Origin: Breoghania sp. L-A4
GTDB taxonomy: Bacteria > Pseudomonadota > Alphaproteobacteria > Rhizobiales > Stappiaceae
NCBI RefSeq assembly: GCF_003432385.1
Contig: NZ_CP031841.1
Location: 4,428,165 to 4,492,164, forward strand
Length of the DNA: 64,000 bases
Direction: 5' to 3'
A program made the position numbers and the translations under genes. A model generated the notes under the pieces. The model worked only from the letters and a program-made list of their open reading frames with translations, was not told the DNA's origin and did no database searches. Below are positions 1-8,763 of this stretch, in pieces; position 1 is the stretch's first letter; every line of letters begins with the position of its first letter.

Positions 1-326
1 CCGGCCCCCGAGCCGAGGCCCACTATGCCGATCCAGCCGTGCCGCGGTCCGGCTTTGCGCGCAGACGCTTCCGACAGCCCGCGAGCGCCTCAACAAGCCG
101 AGATCAGAGTAGGCCCCGGGTCAAGCCCGGGGTGACATTGGTGGGTGTTGACGATCTCATGGCGCGCAGACCGCCTGCCTAGCGTAGGCGCCGGCCTCGC
201 ATGAGGCCGCTGCGGCAAAAAGCCGGGCGCGCGGGAACGGAAACGCGAGACGGCCGTTGAACAGGGGAATACCGGGCCGGGGCAAGGACGCGACGGCCGG
301 AGTTTTGAGCACAAGGACCCTGTCTC
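1..326. other. Intergenic region with a palindromic repeat
   Basis: No gene can be supported here; the open frames on the minus strand lack a credible start and cross the plus-strand Pmp3 gene. Positions 103-138 carry a 36-base repeat whose core is GGCCCCGGGTCAAGCCCGGG. It recurs perfectly, in inverted orientation, at 10258-10293. A reading frame on the minus strand could run off the left edge, but it shows no start codon. Confidence 0.5.
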
Positions 327-485
327 ATGGATCTCATCCGCATCATCGTCGCCATCCTCCTGCCGCCGCTGGGCGTCTTTATGGAAGTCGGCGTCGGCAA
401 GCAGTTCTTCATCAACATCGTGCTGACGCTGCTCGGCTACATCCCCGGCATCGTGCACGCGGTCTACATCATCGCGCGCCGCTGA
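327..485 (+). CDS. YqaE/Pmp3 family membrane protein
   Basis: A 52-residue protein, the usual length for the Pmp3/YqaE proteolipid family. It has two hydrophobic segments, roughly residues 3-18 and 28-49, joined by a short loop with the family-typical VGVG..F..N pattern. These small inner-membrane proteins are linked to membrane potential and salt or cold stress in other organisms. AAGGA lies about ten bases before the ATG. The next gene (DUF4112) starts 4 bases after the stop, so the two are probably cotranscribed as a small membrane-protein operon. Confidence 0.9.
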   Translation: MDLIRIIVAILLPPLGVFMEVGVGKQFFINIVLTLLGYIPGIVHAVYIIARR

Positions 486-489
486 TCCC

Positions 490-858
490 ATGAGCCCGCG
501 CGACATTGAAAGGCTCGACCGGCTGGCAAGGCTGCTCGACGCCCGCTTCCAGATATTCGGCGTGCGCTTCGGTCTCGACGCGGTGCTGGGAGTGATTCCG
601 GGGCTGGGCGATGCCGCCACGCTGCTGCCCGCGGCCTATCTCATTGTCAGCGCGCACAGGATGGGCGCGCGCAAGGCGACGCTGGTCCGCATGACGGCGA
701 ACACCGCCGTGGACATGATCGCCGGCGCCGTTCCGGTTCTGGGCGATCTGTTCGATCTCGCCTTCAGGGCCAACATGCGCAACATCCGCCTGCTGCGCGC
801 GGATCTGGCAAGCCGGCAGGACCCGCGACACGCCGCAGCGGCTATGGCCACGGCGTAG
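490..858 (+). CDS. DUF4112 domain membrane protein
   Basis: A 122-residue protein matching the DUF4112 pattern: an N-terminal R-L-xx-L-D-xx-F helix, then FG..FGLD..LG.IPG.GD near residues 22-46, a hydrophobic segment, and a second PVLGDLFD..F..N repeat near residues 81-96. Members are predicted small integral membrane proteins of unknown function. It follows the Pmp3 gene by 4 bases, which suggests translational coupling and a shared role at the membrane. The pairing of these two families is the only functional clue available here. Confidence 0.88.
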   Translation: MSPRDIERLDRLARLLDARFQIFGVRFGLDAVLGVIPGLGDAATLLPAAYLIVSAHRMGARKATLVRMTANTAVDMIAGAVPVLGDLFDLAFRANMRNIRLLRADLASRQDPRHAAAAMATA

Positions 859-872
859 GCGGAGCCGCGCGC

Positions 873-1307
873 CTATTTCTTCAGAAGGTCGCGGATTTCT
901 TCCAAAAGCGCCTGATCGCGGGTGGGTGCGGGCGGCACGTCGGGCTTGGCAGGCGAAGCGGCCTCCTTGCGGCGCAGGTTGTTGACGCCCTTGACCAGCA
1001 GGAAGACGGCGAAGGCGACGATCACGAACTTGAGGATCGCGTTGATGAACAGCCCGATGTTCCAGGTGACCGCGCCCGCCTCCTTGGCGGCGTCGACCGT
1101 CGCGTAGGGGCCTGTGGGGTCGCCCGCCTGAAGAACCACGAAGAGTTCGGAGAAATCCACATTGCCCAGCAGCAGCCCGATGGGCGGCATGATGATGTCG
1201 TCCACCATGGAGGAAACGATCGCGGTGAACGCCGCGCCAATGACAATACCGACGGCCATGTCGAGCACATTGCCCTTCATGGCGAATTCCTTGAATTCCT
1301 TGAACAT
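873..1307 (-). CDS. mscL: Large-conductance mechanosensitive channel MscL
   Basis: A 144-residue protein, normal for MscL, which forms a homopentameric inner-membrane pore that opens under hypo-osmotic stress. The N-terminal amphipathic helix [13 protein letters not shown] is followed by the pore helix [22 protein letters not shown] with its small-residue packing face, a periplasmic loop, TM2 near residues 76-98, and a C-terminal charged helical bundle ending [11 protein letters not shown]. The ATG at 1307 is chosen because GGGAGGA lies just upstream and the protein then begins at the family N terminus. Its stop is 15 bases from that of the convergent DUF4112 gene. Confidence 0.97.
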   Translation of the reverse strand: MFKEFKEFAMKGNVLDMAVGIVIGAAFTAIVSSMVDDIIMPPIGLLLGNVDFSELFVVLQAGDPTGPYATVDAAKEAGAVTWNIGLFINAILKFVIVAFAVFLLVKGVNNLRRKEAASPAKPDVPPAPTRDQALLEEIRDLLKK

Positions 1308-1437
1308 ATCGCGTCCTCCCGGGACTGTTCCCGCGCAAATCACATGACCGCTCACGCGCCGGCCACCCGATGACTCTGGTAGCACGGCGCATGGCGAAAA
1401 GAACATTGGCGGTTTTGCGGAGAACCGCGGCAGCGCC

Positions 1438-2400
1438 TCACGCCTTGAACGGCGTCTCCGGCACCGGGGTGACGGGGTGGCCGGTGTCGAACCAGCTCAC
1501 GAGATTGTCGATCACCAGTTGCCCCATGGCGTTGCGGGTGGGGATGGAGGCGGAGGCGACATGCGGCAGCAGCACCGCGTTGTCACACGCCATCAACGCC
1601 GCCGGCACCTTCGGCTCGAACTCGTAGACATCCAGTCCCGCGCCGGCAATCACGCGCCTGTCGAGCGCCTCGGCCAGCGCCGCTTCATCCACCACGCTGC
1701 CGCGCCCGATGTTGACGAAATAGCCGCCGGGGCCGAGCGCGGACAACACCGCGGCGTTGATGATGTGATGGGTCGCGGCCCCGCCCGGCGCCACGGAGAT
1801 CAGCACGTCGCAGGCCTTCGCCATCTCGGTGAGCGAGGCGAAATAGCGGTAGGGCACATCGGCCTGTTCGCTGCGGCCGTGGTAGACGATGCTCATGCCG
1901 CAGGCCTCGGCGCGTTTGGCCACCTGCTTGCCGATGCGGCCAAGCCCGAGAATGCCCAGCGTGCGGCCCTTCAGCGAGCCGCGCGTCAGCGGATAGGGGC
2001 CTTCCTTGACCCAGCGCCCGGCGCGCAGGTATCGCTCGGCGGCGGGCAGCTCGCGCACGCACATGAGCATCAAGGCGAGCCCCGTGTCGGCGACCTCGTC
2101 ATCGAGCACGCCCGGCGTATGGGTGACGATGATGCCGCGTGCGGCCGCCGCCTTCGTATCCACCGCGTCGTAACCGACACCGAAGTTGGAAATGATTTCG
2201 AGCTTGGGGAGCTGGTTGATCAGCGCCATGTCGACGCCGGTGTAGCTGCAGGCAACGCCGCGAATCCGCTTCCCCGCGTCGGCGAGGAAGGCGTCGCGGT
2301 CGTCGTGTTCCCAGATCTTGTGCACGGTGAACCGCGATTCCAGACCGTCGACGACATACGGCAGCATCGGTCCCGCGATCAAAACTTCCGGACGGCTCAT
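1438..2400 (-). CDS. D-isomer-specific 2-hydroxyacid dehydrogenase
   Basis: A 320-residue NAD(P)-dependent dehydrogenase of the glyoxylate/hydroxypyruvate reductase group. The Rossmann motif [13 protein letters not shown] lies near residue 150. The catalytic set is visible: Arg in [13 protein letters not shown], Glu in YEFEP and His in LLPHVASAS. The start at 2400 (MSRPEVL) gives the normal length and is preceded by GGGAG. It lies 153 bases downstream of the co-oriented LacI regulator, which probably controls it. The exact substrate (glyoxylate, hydroxypyruvate or a sugar-derived 2-keto acid) cannot be read from the sequence. Confidence 0.92.
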   Translation of the reverse strand: MSRPEVLIAGPMLPYVVDGLESRFTVHKIWEHDDRDAFLADAGKRIRGVACSYTGVDMALINQLPKLEIISNFGVGYDAVDTKAAAARGIIVTHTPGVLDDEVADTGLALMLMCVRELPAAERYLRAGRWVKEGPYPLTRGSLKGRTLGILGLGRIGKQVAKRAEACGMSIVYHGRSEQADVPYRYFASLTEMAKACDVLISVAPGGAATHHIINAAVLSALGPGGYFVNIGRGSVVDEAALAEALDRRVIAGAGLDVYEFEPKVPAALMACDNAVLLPHVASASIPTRNAMGQLVIDNLVSWFDTGHPVTPVPETPFKA

Positions 2401-2553
2401 GGCCCACTCCCCCAACTCACATGCATGCGCCTTGCCGGCGTCCAGCACGCATGCTGACGCCCTTTGCGGGGGCCCGCAAGATGGCGTTGCGGCGGAAACG
2501 GGAAAACTCCTTTGCCGCGAGACAACAGGACGATAGCGCGGACGAGGCCGGCG

Positions 2554-3657
2554 CTATTGCGTGTTTGCCGCCGGTCCCTGGGCCGTGCTCTCGCGCAGCT
2601 TCAAGGTGGGGGCGATGAGCACGCGCTCCGGAGCGACGCTTTCGCCCGATATCTGCGCCAGGATCATCCGGGCCGCGCGTTCGCCGATCTCCGGCGCGCC
2701 GTTGTTGACCGAGGTGAGCGAGGGCGTGGAGGTGGCCGCCCCGATGATGTCGTCGTAGCCGGCGACAGCGATATCCGGGCCCGCGTTGAGCCCGGCGCGG
2801 CGCAGCGCCTCGACCAGCCCGCGCGCGATCATGTCGTTGAAGCAGAAGACGGCCGTGGGGCGCGGCTCATGCGCGAGGATCGCATCCACAACCTCGTAGC
2901 CGTCGGCGCGGGTCATCAGCTCCGGCAGATACAACTGGCTGTCCACATCGAGCCCCGCCTCCTGAAGCGCCCTGGCCCAGCCGGCGCGGCGCTGAACGCC
3001 CGACGAGGATTCCACGCGCCCGCCGATCATGGCGATGTGCCGATGACCCTGGGCGATCAGTTGCTCCGTGAGCCTGCGCCCGCCGGTTATGTCGTCGCCG
3101 CGGATGACCGGCGCGTTGACGCCGGGCAGATCGCGGCAGATCAGGGTCACCGGCAGCCCGGTCTCCACGAGCTGGTTGATCTCGTCGGCCTCCGTGCCGA
3201 CCGAGGGGCACAGCACCAGCCCGTCGGCGCGGTGCTGCAGCAGCGCCTGGGTGAAGACCCGCTGGCGCTCCACGTCGTCGCGGTGATTGCAGATGAAGAC
3301 CACCTGGTCGTTCTCGCCCAGCGCATCCTCGAGCGCGCGGAAGATTTCCGCGAAATAGGGATTGAGAATGTCGTGCACGGCGACGCCGATGACGTTGGAG
3401 CGCGCGGTCCTGAGCGCCGCGGCCGAGCGGTTGTAGATATAGCCCCGCTCTCGCGCCGCCTGCTTGACCCGCTCGCGCGTCGCCTCCGCCACCAGCGGGC
3501 TGTCGCGCAGGGCGAGCGAAATCGTCGCGGTGGAGACCTTCAGCGTCTCGGCGAGCTGGCTCAGCGTCAGCCGTCCGCGCCGCGCGGGCCTGGCCTCCTC
3601 CTCCGGGGTCGCCCCGGCTGGCGGAGCCGCCCCGCGCCGATCTTTCCTGTCCGGCAT
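2554..3657 (-). CDS. LacI-family transcriptional regulator
   Basis: A 367-residue repressor. The LacI helix-turn-helix TLSQLAETLKVSTATISLAL follows a roughly 30-residue Pro/Ala/Arg-rich N-terminal extension. The hinge and the periplasmic-binding-like sugar-sensing core begin at SNVIGVAVHDILNPYF and run to the C terminus, with the typical IGGRVESSSGVQRRAGW and AGYDDI segments. Its neighbour downstream on the same strand is a 2-hydroxyacid dehydrogenase, so it probably senses a sugar or sugar acid. The AT-rich TTATCGCTTGCAA at 3685-3697, just upstream of the start, is a possible but imperfect operator. Confidence 0.93.
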   Translation of the reverse strand: MPDRKDRRGAAPPAGATPEEEARPARRGRLTLSQLAETLKVSTATISLALRDSPLVAEATRERVKQAARERGYIYNRSAAALRTARSNVIGVAVHDILNPYFAEIFRALEDALGENDQVVFICNHRDDVERQRVFTQALLQHRADGLVLCPSVGTEADEINQLVETGLPVTLICRDLPGVNAPVIRGDDITGGRRLTEQLIAQGHRHIAMIGGRVESSSGVQRRAGWARALQEAGLDVDSQLYLPELMTRADGYEVVDAILAHEPRPTAVFCFNDMIARGLVEALRRAGLNAGPDIAVAGYDDIIGAATSTPSLTSVNNGAPEIGERAARMILAQISGESVAPERVLIAPTLKLRESTAQGPAANTQ

Positions 3658-3731
3658 CGCGCCGCTCCCGTTTCGCCTGCGGAGTTATCGCTTGCAATCC
3701 GGGCGGGAGCAAGACCGGCGGCCACGAGCCC

Positions 3732-4193
3732 TCAGTAGCGGATCCCGCGGCGGTGCATCTCCACGGCCAGCGCCTCGCGGTGGGCGTTGGCGCGCCAATA
3801 AAGACCAAGATAACGTTGTTCAATCAGCAGATGACGCCCTCTGTCGTAGAGCGACTTGAATGCGCCGGCCACGCCACCGGCGGTGATCGCGACGGAGGCG
3901 AGCGTCGGTTCCATGAAAAACAGACTGCCGAACCCGCTGCCAACAGACACGAAAAACCATATCGCTGATGGCATGGCTTGATCGTGCCGCACGCACAGCT
4001 GATTCGCCTCATTGAGGGTCTTGCGCGTCGCCAGCACCTGATCGAGAAGCGCGGCCGTCGGCAGTTGCGCGAGATCGCCATGCGCCTCGAAACGGTCGAG
4101 CCGACGCCCGATCCGCGTTGCCTCTTGATCCAGCGGATCCGGCGATCGCGCCATGCTCGTCTCAGCGCGGGGTTTCGCCATCTTCGGCGGCAT
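3732..4193 (-). CDS. Hypothetical membrane protein
   Basis: A 153-residue protein not recognised as a named family. It has a charged N-terminal half that is probably helical (residues 15-75), two hydrophobic segments near 79-95 and 97-111, and a basic C-terminal tail (RGRHLLIEQRYLGLYWRANAHREALAVEMHRRGIRY). It overlaps the 3' end of the upstream hypothetical gene by about 30 bases, which suggests coupled translation. Later ATGs at 4181 and 4154 are alternative starts; the last would remove the overlap. No clear ribosome site decides between them. Confidence 0.6.
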   Translation of the reverse strand: MPPKMAKPRAETSMARSPDPLDQEATRIGRRLDRFEAHGDLAQLPTAALLDQVLATRKTLNEANQLCVRHDQAMPSAIWFFVSVGSGFGSLFFMEPTLASVAITAGGVAGAFKSLYDRGRHLLIEQRYLGLYWRANAHREALAVEMHRRGIRY

Positions 4194-4536
4194 CGCGCGT
4201 TTCCATGCGCGCCTTGAGCGCGCCGGCCATGCGCGCCAATTCGTCGTCGGCGAGCGCGTGCATGCGGCTAAACTCCGAGCGACGTTCGGTGATCCGCTGC
4301 TGCTGCTGAAAATACGCGCTGATGCAAACGAGCAGGGCCGCGCCGCCGAGAAGCTTGTACAGGGAGATAGCGTTCGCCGAGAGCGACAAGATTTCCTCGC
4401 CGGTCAGCAGCGCCGCGGCGGCGACCGCCAGCGACAAGGCGACAAGAACCACCGGATGCAGAAGCAGGGTCCATGAGTGGCGGCGTGTGACCCGCTCTGC
4501 CTCCGGCGGCAGCTGTTCTCCGGCCGTGTGCATCAT
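4162..4536 (-). CDS. Hypothetical membrane protein
   Basis: A 124-residue protein with two hydrophobic segments (about residues 25-42 and 55-74) followed by a charged, probably coiled-coil tail (YFQQQQRITERRSEFSRMH onward). The start at 4536 is supported by AGGAGCAGG immediately upstream; a second in-frame ATG follows directly. It precedes and overlaps the other small membrane protein at 3732-4193, so the pair looks like a two-gene operon. Shared features (two membrane segments plus a charged helix) hint at paired partners, but no function can be assigned. Confidence 0.65.
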   Translation of the reverse strand: MMHTAGEQLPPEAERVTRRHSWTLLLHPVVLVALSLAVAAAALLTGEEILSLSANAISLYKLLGGAALLVCISAYFQQQQRITERRSEFSRMHALADDELARMAGALKARMETRDAAEDGETPR

Positions 4537-4805
4537 CCTGCTCCTCGATCCGTCCGTCAGCCTCCCAATATAAGCGAGCCGCCGCCGCTGCGCCAGCAAT
4601 GCCCGCCGAGGCGGCCTGTCGCGTCATGCCGTGGAGCAGGACCGCCGCCCGTCAGCATCTGTTGCAGCCGCGCGCCGGCTCCCCTAAGTTGGCGAAACTG
4701 ACAGGACCCACGAATCGAGACGCGTCCGCAAGCGCCGCATTCAGGCCGCTTTCGCGCGCCGCGCACCCACCCTATAGTCACAAGAACCCATCGGGAGGAC
4801 CAAAC

Positions 4806-5939
4806 ATGACTGAACCCGTCACCGGAGCGCCCTATCGCGCCGACCACGTCGGCAGCCTGCTGCGCCCGGAAAGCGTCAAGGCCGCGCGCAAGGCTCATTA
4901 CGAAGACAAGACCCTTTCGGCTGAGGGGCTGAAAGAGGTCGAGGACGCGGCGATCGTCGACGTGATCCGCATGCAGGAAGAGGTCGGGCTGAAGGCCGTG
5001 ACCGACGGCGAGATGCGCCGCTCCTTCTGGCACTATGATTTCATGGGCATGCTGACCGGGCTTGATCTGGACGAGCGTTCCCCCGAACAGGGCGTGCAGT
5101 TCGCCGGCGTGAAGCTGCGCGCGGTTTCGCCCGTCATCAACGCCAGGCTCGACTTCCCCGACGACCACCCGATGCTCGCGCATTACAAGTTCGTGGCCGA
5201 GAACACCAAGGTGCAGCCGAAGATCTCGATTCCCGGCCCCTCGTGCTGCCACTTCCGCACCGATCCCGCCGACATCACCGTGCCGGAGTACAAGGATCTC
5301 GACGTCCTGTTCGCGGATCTCGCCGCCACCTACAAGAAGGCCGTGAAGGCGTTCTACGCCGCCGGCTGCCGCTACCTGCAGATGGACGACATCTTCTTCG
5401 CCTATCTGTGCGATCCCAAGCACCGCGCCGCCAAGGCCGCGATTGGCCAGGATCCCGACTGGCTGATCGACCGCTACGCCTGGATGATGCACGAGGCGAT
5501 CGAGGACCGGCCCAGTGACATGAAGATCGGCATGCACCTGTGCCGCGGCAACTTCATGTCGACCCACGCCGCCGAGGGCGCCTATGACGTGGCGGCCGAC
5601 GCCATCTTCAACAAGACCGGCATCGACATCTACTTCATGGAATACGACACCGACCGCGCAGGCAGCCTCGAGCCGCTGCGCCTGCTGCCCAAGGGCGACA
5701 AGCGCGTGCTGCCGGGCTTCATCACCACCAAGACGCCGGAACTCGAAAACATCGACGATCTGAAGCGCCGGTTCGACGAGGCGTCGAAGTTCTGCGACAT
5801 CAACCAGCTCGGCATCGCGCCGCAGTGCGGCTTCTCCTCCACCGAGGAAGGCAACAAGATCACGTTTGACGACCAGCGCCGCAAGCTGGAGCTGGTGGTG
5901 AAGACCGCCGAAACCATCTGGGGCGGCGTCGACAAGTAA
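4806..5939 (+). CDS. Cobalamin-independent methionine synthase-like methyltransferase
   Basis: A 377-residue protein of the MetE C-terminal-domain family (YxjG/YxjH-like). The opening RADHVGSLLRPE is diagnostic. Zinc ligands typical of the fold are visible as His and Cys in GMHLCRGNF and a late Cys in PQCGFSS, with Glu in FMEYDTDRAG. The family transfers a methyl group to a thiol from a folate or another methyl donor. Without the MetE N-terminal half it may use a short-chain folate or non-folate donor. GGGAGG precedes the ATG at 4806. A strong terminator follows the stop. Confidence 0.88.
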   Translation: MTEPVTGAPYRADHVGSLLRPESVKAARKAHYEDKTLSAEGLKEVEDAAIVDVIRMQEEVGLKAVTDGEMRRSFWHYDFMGMLTGLDLDERSPEQGVQFAGVKLRAVSPVINARLDFPDDHPMLAHYKFVAENTKVQPKISIPGPSCCHFRTDPADITVPEYKDLDVLFADLAATYKKAVKAFYAAGCRYLQMDDIFFAYLCDPKHRAAKAAIGQDPDWLIDRYAWMMHEAIEDRPSDMKIGMHLCRGNFMSTHAAEGAYDVAADAIFNKTGIDIYFMEYDTDRAGSLEPLRLLPKGDKRVLPGFITTKTPELENIDDLKRRFDEASKFCDINQLGIAPQCGFSSTEEGNKITFDDQRRKLELVVKTAETIWGGVDK

Positions 5940-5960
5940 GACGTTGGTTCTCTGAAATGC

Positions 5961-5994
5961 AAAAGGGCGGCTCTTCCGGGGCCGCCCTTTTTTC
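5961..5994 (+). terminator. Rho-independent terminator
   Basis: A ten-base-pair stem AAAGGGCGGC / GCCGCCCTTT with a nine-base loop is followed by a T run. It lies 22 bases after the stop of the MetE-like gene and should end that transcript. Confidence 0.9.
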
Positions 5995-6085
5995 GTGGGC
6001 GGGCGCGACCTCTCTCCGCGGGAGAAGGGATCGGGCGCGGGATAGGCGGACGGCGGGAGCGGCACACGCCGCAACGTCATCAAAA

Positions 6086-6250
6086 ATGTCATCCCGGCTG
6101 CAGCGCAGCGGAAAGCCGGGACCCAGTAAACGACAGCGTCATTGGCTCTTGCGCGGGATTCTCCGAGGCGCTGTGGCACCGCCACGGCGGAGCCGCGAAG
6201 GCCGGTGTTTACTGGGTCCCGGGTCTCGCGATGCTCGCCCGGGATGACAT
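6086..6250. repeat. Palindromic intergenic repeat, GTCATCCCGG family
   Basis: An imperfect inverted repeat. It opens with ATGTCATCCCGG, has the inner pair GGGACCCAGTAAA and TTTACTGGGTCCC, and closes with CCGGGATGACAT. A second copy of the same architecture lies at 14977-15105. It can fold as one long hairpin and sits between transcription units, as REP-like elements do. Confidence 0.8.
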
Positions 6251-6340
6251 CGAGGGGTGCGAGAGAAACCCGGCCTGCCCCTTCCCCATGGCCCGCCCGC
6301 CCCGGCTCGCATAGGATGGGGAAAACATCGGGAGGCGGAT

Positions 6341-7246
6341 ATGAGTGATACGGCGAAAAAAATCGGCTTCATCGGCATCGGGCTGATGGGACACGGGATG
6401 GCGAAGAACATTCTGCAAGGCGGCTATCCGCTGACGGTGATGGGCCACCGCAACCGGGCGCCGGTGGACGATCTGGTGGGGCGCGGGGCGAGCGAGGCGG
6501 CGACGCCGGCGGATGTGGCGCGGGCCAGCGACATCGTGTTTCTCTGCGTCACGGGATCGGTCCAGGTGGAGGCGATTGTCCGCGGAGCGGACGGGCTGAA
6601 GGCCGGGGCGCATGAGGGGCTGATCATCGTCGATTGCTCGACGTCGCAACCGACCTCGACGCAGGCGCTGGCGGCGGAACTGGGCGAGCTCGGGGTCCGC
6701 TTCGTGGACGCGCCGCTGTCGCGTACGCCCAAGGAGGCGGAGGCCGGAACGCTGGATACAATGATCGGCGCGGACAAAGCAACGCTGGCCGAAATCCTGC
6801 CGGTGGTCGGGTGCTGGGCGGGCAACATCATTCATGTGGGCGACGTGGGCGCCGGCCACACGATGAAGCTGATCAACAATTTCGTGGCGCTCGGCTACGG
6901 CGCGCTTTACTCCGAGGCACTCGCGCTGGGGCAGAAGGCCGGGATCGCGCCGGAAAAGTTCCACGAGGTGATCGGCGCGGGCCGGCTGACCAACGGGTTT
7001 TATGAGACCTTCATGAAATACGTGGTCGGCGGCGACCGCGACGCGCACAAGTTTTCCATCGCCAACGCCCACAAGGACATGCGCTACCTGGCGGATCTCG
7101 CCAGCGCCACCGGCGGCATCAATCTGATTTCCTCGATGGTGCGCAACTATTACGCGGGCGCGGAGGCCGCAGGCCGCGGCGGCGACTATGTGCCGATGCT
7201 CTCGGATTATGTGCGCGAGCTCAACGGGATTGGCCGGGACGACTGA
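6341..7246 (+). CDS. NAD(P)-dependent beta-hydroxyacid dehydrogenase family oxidoreductase
   Basis: A 301-residue protein of the 3-hydroxyisobutyrate / 2-hydroxy-3-oxopropionate dehydrogenase family. The N-terminal Rossmann motif is GFIGIGLMGHGMAKNIL, the substrate-binding segment is DAPLSRTPKEAEAGTL near residue 123, and the catalytic Lys lies in GHTMKLINNF. GGGAGG precedes the ATG at 6341. It is a single gene facing the convergent DMT transporter, whose stop lies 12 bases away. The substrate is not decided by sequence; the TP.EAE variant at the active site differs from the classic 3-HIBADH pattern GG..GA..G. Confidence 0.9.
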   Translation: MSDTAKKIGFIGIGLMGHGMAKNILQGGYPLTVMGHRNRAPVDDLVGRGASEAATPADVARASDIVFLCVTGSVQVEAIVRGADGLKAGAHEGLIIVDCSTSQPTSTQALAAELGELGVRFVDAPLSRTPKEAEAGTLDTMIGADKATLAEILPVVGCWAGNIIHVGDVGAGHTMKLINNFVALGYGALYSEALALGQKAGIAPEKFHEVIGAGRLTNGFYETFMKYVVGGDRDAHKFSIANAHKDMRYLADLASATGGINLISSMVRNYYAGAEAAGRGGDYVPMLSDYVRELNGIGRDD

Positions 7247-7258
7247 GAAGCCCGCGCC

Positions 7259-8218
7259 TCACGCCTCGGGAAGCGGCGGCTTTGGTTTTTTCAGCCGCCG
7301 CTCGCGATAGAGCAGATACAGGCCGGAGGCGGTGACGATCGAGGCGCCGATGACTGTCGAGGGGCCGGGAAGATCGGCGAAGACGAGCCATCCCAGGCCG
7401 ACCATCCAGACGATCTGCGAATAGAAAAAGGGGGCGAGCACCGGCGCGGGGACGATCGCATGCGCCCGGATCAGCAGCCAGTGGCCGACGCCGCCGAAGA
7501 TGCCCGTGCACAGCAGCAGCACCCAGCTCAGCGCGTCCGGCGGCATCGTCCAGACGGCGACGGCCGGCGGCGTCATCACCATGACGGCGACGGCGGCGGA
7601 GATGATCAGCATGCCCTGCACGCTGTCGGTGCCGGTCAGAATCCGGGTGGTCAGGGCGTAGAACGCGTAGGACACCATGGCGGCCAGCGAGTACATCACG
7701 GCCCAGTGCAACCCGCCGGTGCCCGGCTGGGTCACCACCAGCACACCGAGGAAGCCGACGCAGATCGCCGCCCAGCGGCGCGGCCCCGCCCACTCGCCAA
7801 GCACCGGGCCGGCGAGCGCGGTGACCAGCAGCGGGCCGGCAAACATGATCGACATGGTTTCAGCCAACTGCAGATGCTGCAGGGCGAGGAAATTGAAGAA
7901 GGTGGAGCCAAGCAGGCTCAGCGCACGCAGGATCTGCAGAACCGGCCGTTTGGTGGCGATCAGGTCGCGGCGCTTCCAGACGCGGAACACCACGCAGGCC
8001 AGCACAAGATGGGTGGCGAATCGAAACCAGACGACCTCCAGCGGCGGCACCGACTGGCTGACGTATTTGGCGATCGTGTCCAGACAGGCGAAGCAGGCCA
8101 CCGCGCCGACGATCAGCACGATGCCGCTCAGCCGCGCGCGCGTTTCCTCGGCCGTAAAGCTGCCCGTGTCGTCGACATTGATGGCCACACGGCCCGACCC
8201 GCGTCGACTGTCCGCCAT
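7259..8218 (-). CDS. DMT superfamily (EamA) transporter
   Basis: A 319-residue inner-membrane protein with ten predicted membrane helices in two EamA repeats of about five helices each. It opens with a hydrophilic 25-residue N terminus and then GIVLIVGAVACFACLDTIAK. Family members export small metabolites or amino acids, or take up nucleotide-sugar-like solutes. The start at 8218 is preferred over one 23 codons upstream because the latter adds no membrane segment and no ribosome site. A palindromic MITE-like element lies directly upstream and may affect its expression. Confidence 0.88.
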   Translation of the reverse strand: MADSRRGSGRVAINVDDTGSFTAEETRARLSGIVLIVGAVACFACLDTIAKYVSQSVPPLEVVWFRFATHLVLACVVFRVWKRRDLIATKRPVLQILRALSLLGSTFFNFLALQHLQLAETMSIMFAGPLLVTALAGPVLGEWAGPRRWAAICVGFLGVLVVTQPGTGGLHWAVMYSLAAMVSYAFYALTTRILTGTDSVQGMLIISAAVAVMVMTPPAVAVWTMPPDALSWVLLLCTGIFGGVGHWLLIRAHAIVPAPVLAPFFYSQIVWMVGLGWLVFADLPGPSTVIGASIVTASGLYLLYRERRLKKPKPPLPEA

Positions 8219-8302
8219 GGATCCCCGAAATGTGATGAAAGCGCCGGCGAAGCCGGCGGCCAAGGATGCGCACGGAAAACCCGCCACGTGAACGCGAGGG
8301 TA

Positions 8303-8566
8303 ATACCAAGGGTCGCAACGAATGACTCATTTGACCGGCTTTGCGCGACGTCTGGCAAGGAGCGGTTCGCGGGCGATGCGGGGCATCGTTCAAGAAGCGC
8401 GACGCTGTCCAGTCGTTGCGCAAAGCCGGCCTTCGGTGGGCCAAACCGGTCCACCGGACAGCGTTGCGCCGCTTGCCCGACCGGGCGGGTCGCGCTGCGC
8501 GACACGCCTTGCCGGACGAACCGGTTTGGCTCCATCAAATGGGTCATTCGTTACGACCCTTGGTAT
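8303..8566. mobile_element. MITE-like palindromic element 1
   Basis: A 264-base element bounded by 32-base terminal inverted repeats that match at 30 positions (8303-8334 and 8535-8566; outer end ATACCAAGGGTCG). Two further nested hairpins lie inside: CCGGCTTTGCGC (8335) pairs with GCGCAAAGCCGG (8420), and a GCCAAACCGGT segment near 8438 pairs with ACCGGTTTGGC (8519-8530). It has no credible coding frame. Size, terminal repeats and lack of a gene fit a miniature inverted-repeat element; a structured RNA is the alternative. Confidence 0.65.
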
Positions 8567-8763
8567 AACGCATAGCGCGCGCCACGACCATTGCGTGAAT
8601 TGCATAGCAAAACGCGTTCGGGCCGCATCCCGCGCATGCCGGAACGGGGGCAGTTGATCTGCGCCGTGGACCGGTTCCCTCCGCCGCCGACATTACCCGG
8701 CGAAGTCAGGGTGATGACGCCAGCGGGTTTGGCAAGGCATGGAGCGCGCGGCGCGCCGGGACC

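Noticed and set aside
1-80. Truncated minus-strand gene running off the left edge
   Set aside because: A stretch reading WIGIVGLGSGA looks protein-like but has no start codon within reach; the evidence is too thin to call.
2464-3738. 424-codon plus-strand frame over the LacI regulator
   Set aside because: It is a shadow of the LacI gene, whose helix-turn-helix and ligand domain are unmistakable.
4700-4805. SAM or cobalamin riboswitch before the MetE-like gene
   Set aside because: The leader between the divergent gene and the ATG is short, and none of the conserved core strings of those riboswitches is visible.
4557-6185. 542-codon frame antisense to the MetE-like gene
   Set aside because: It crosses a terminator and a palindromic repeat and has no domain.
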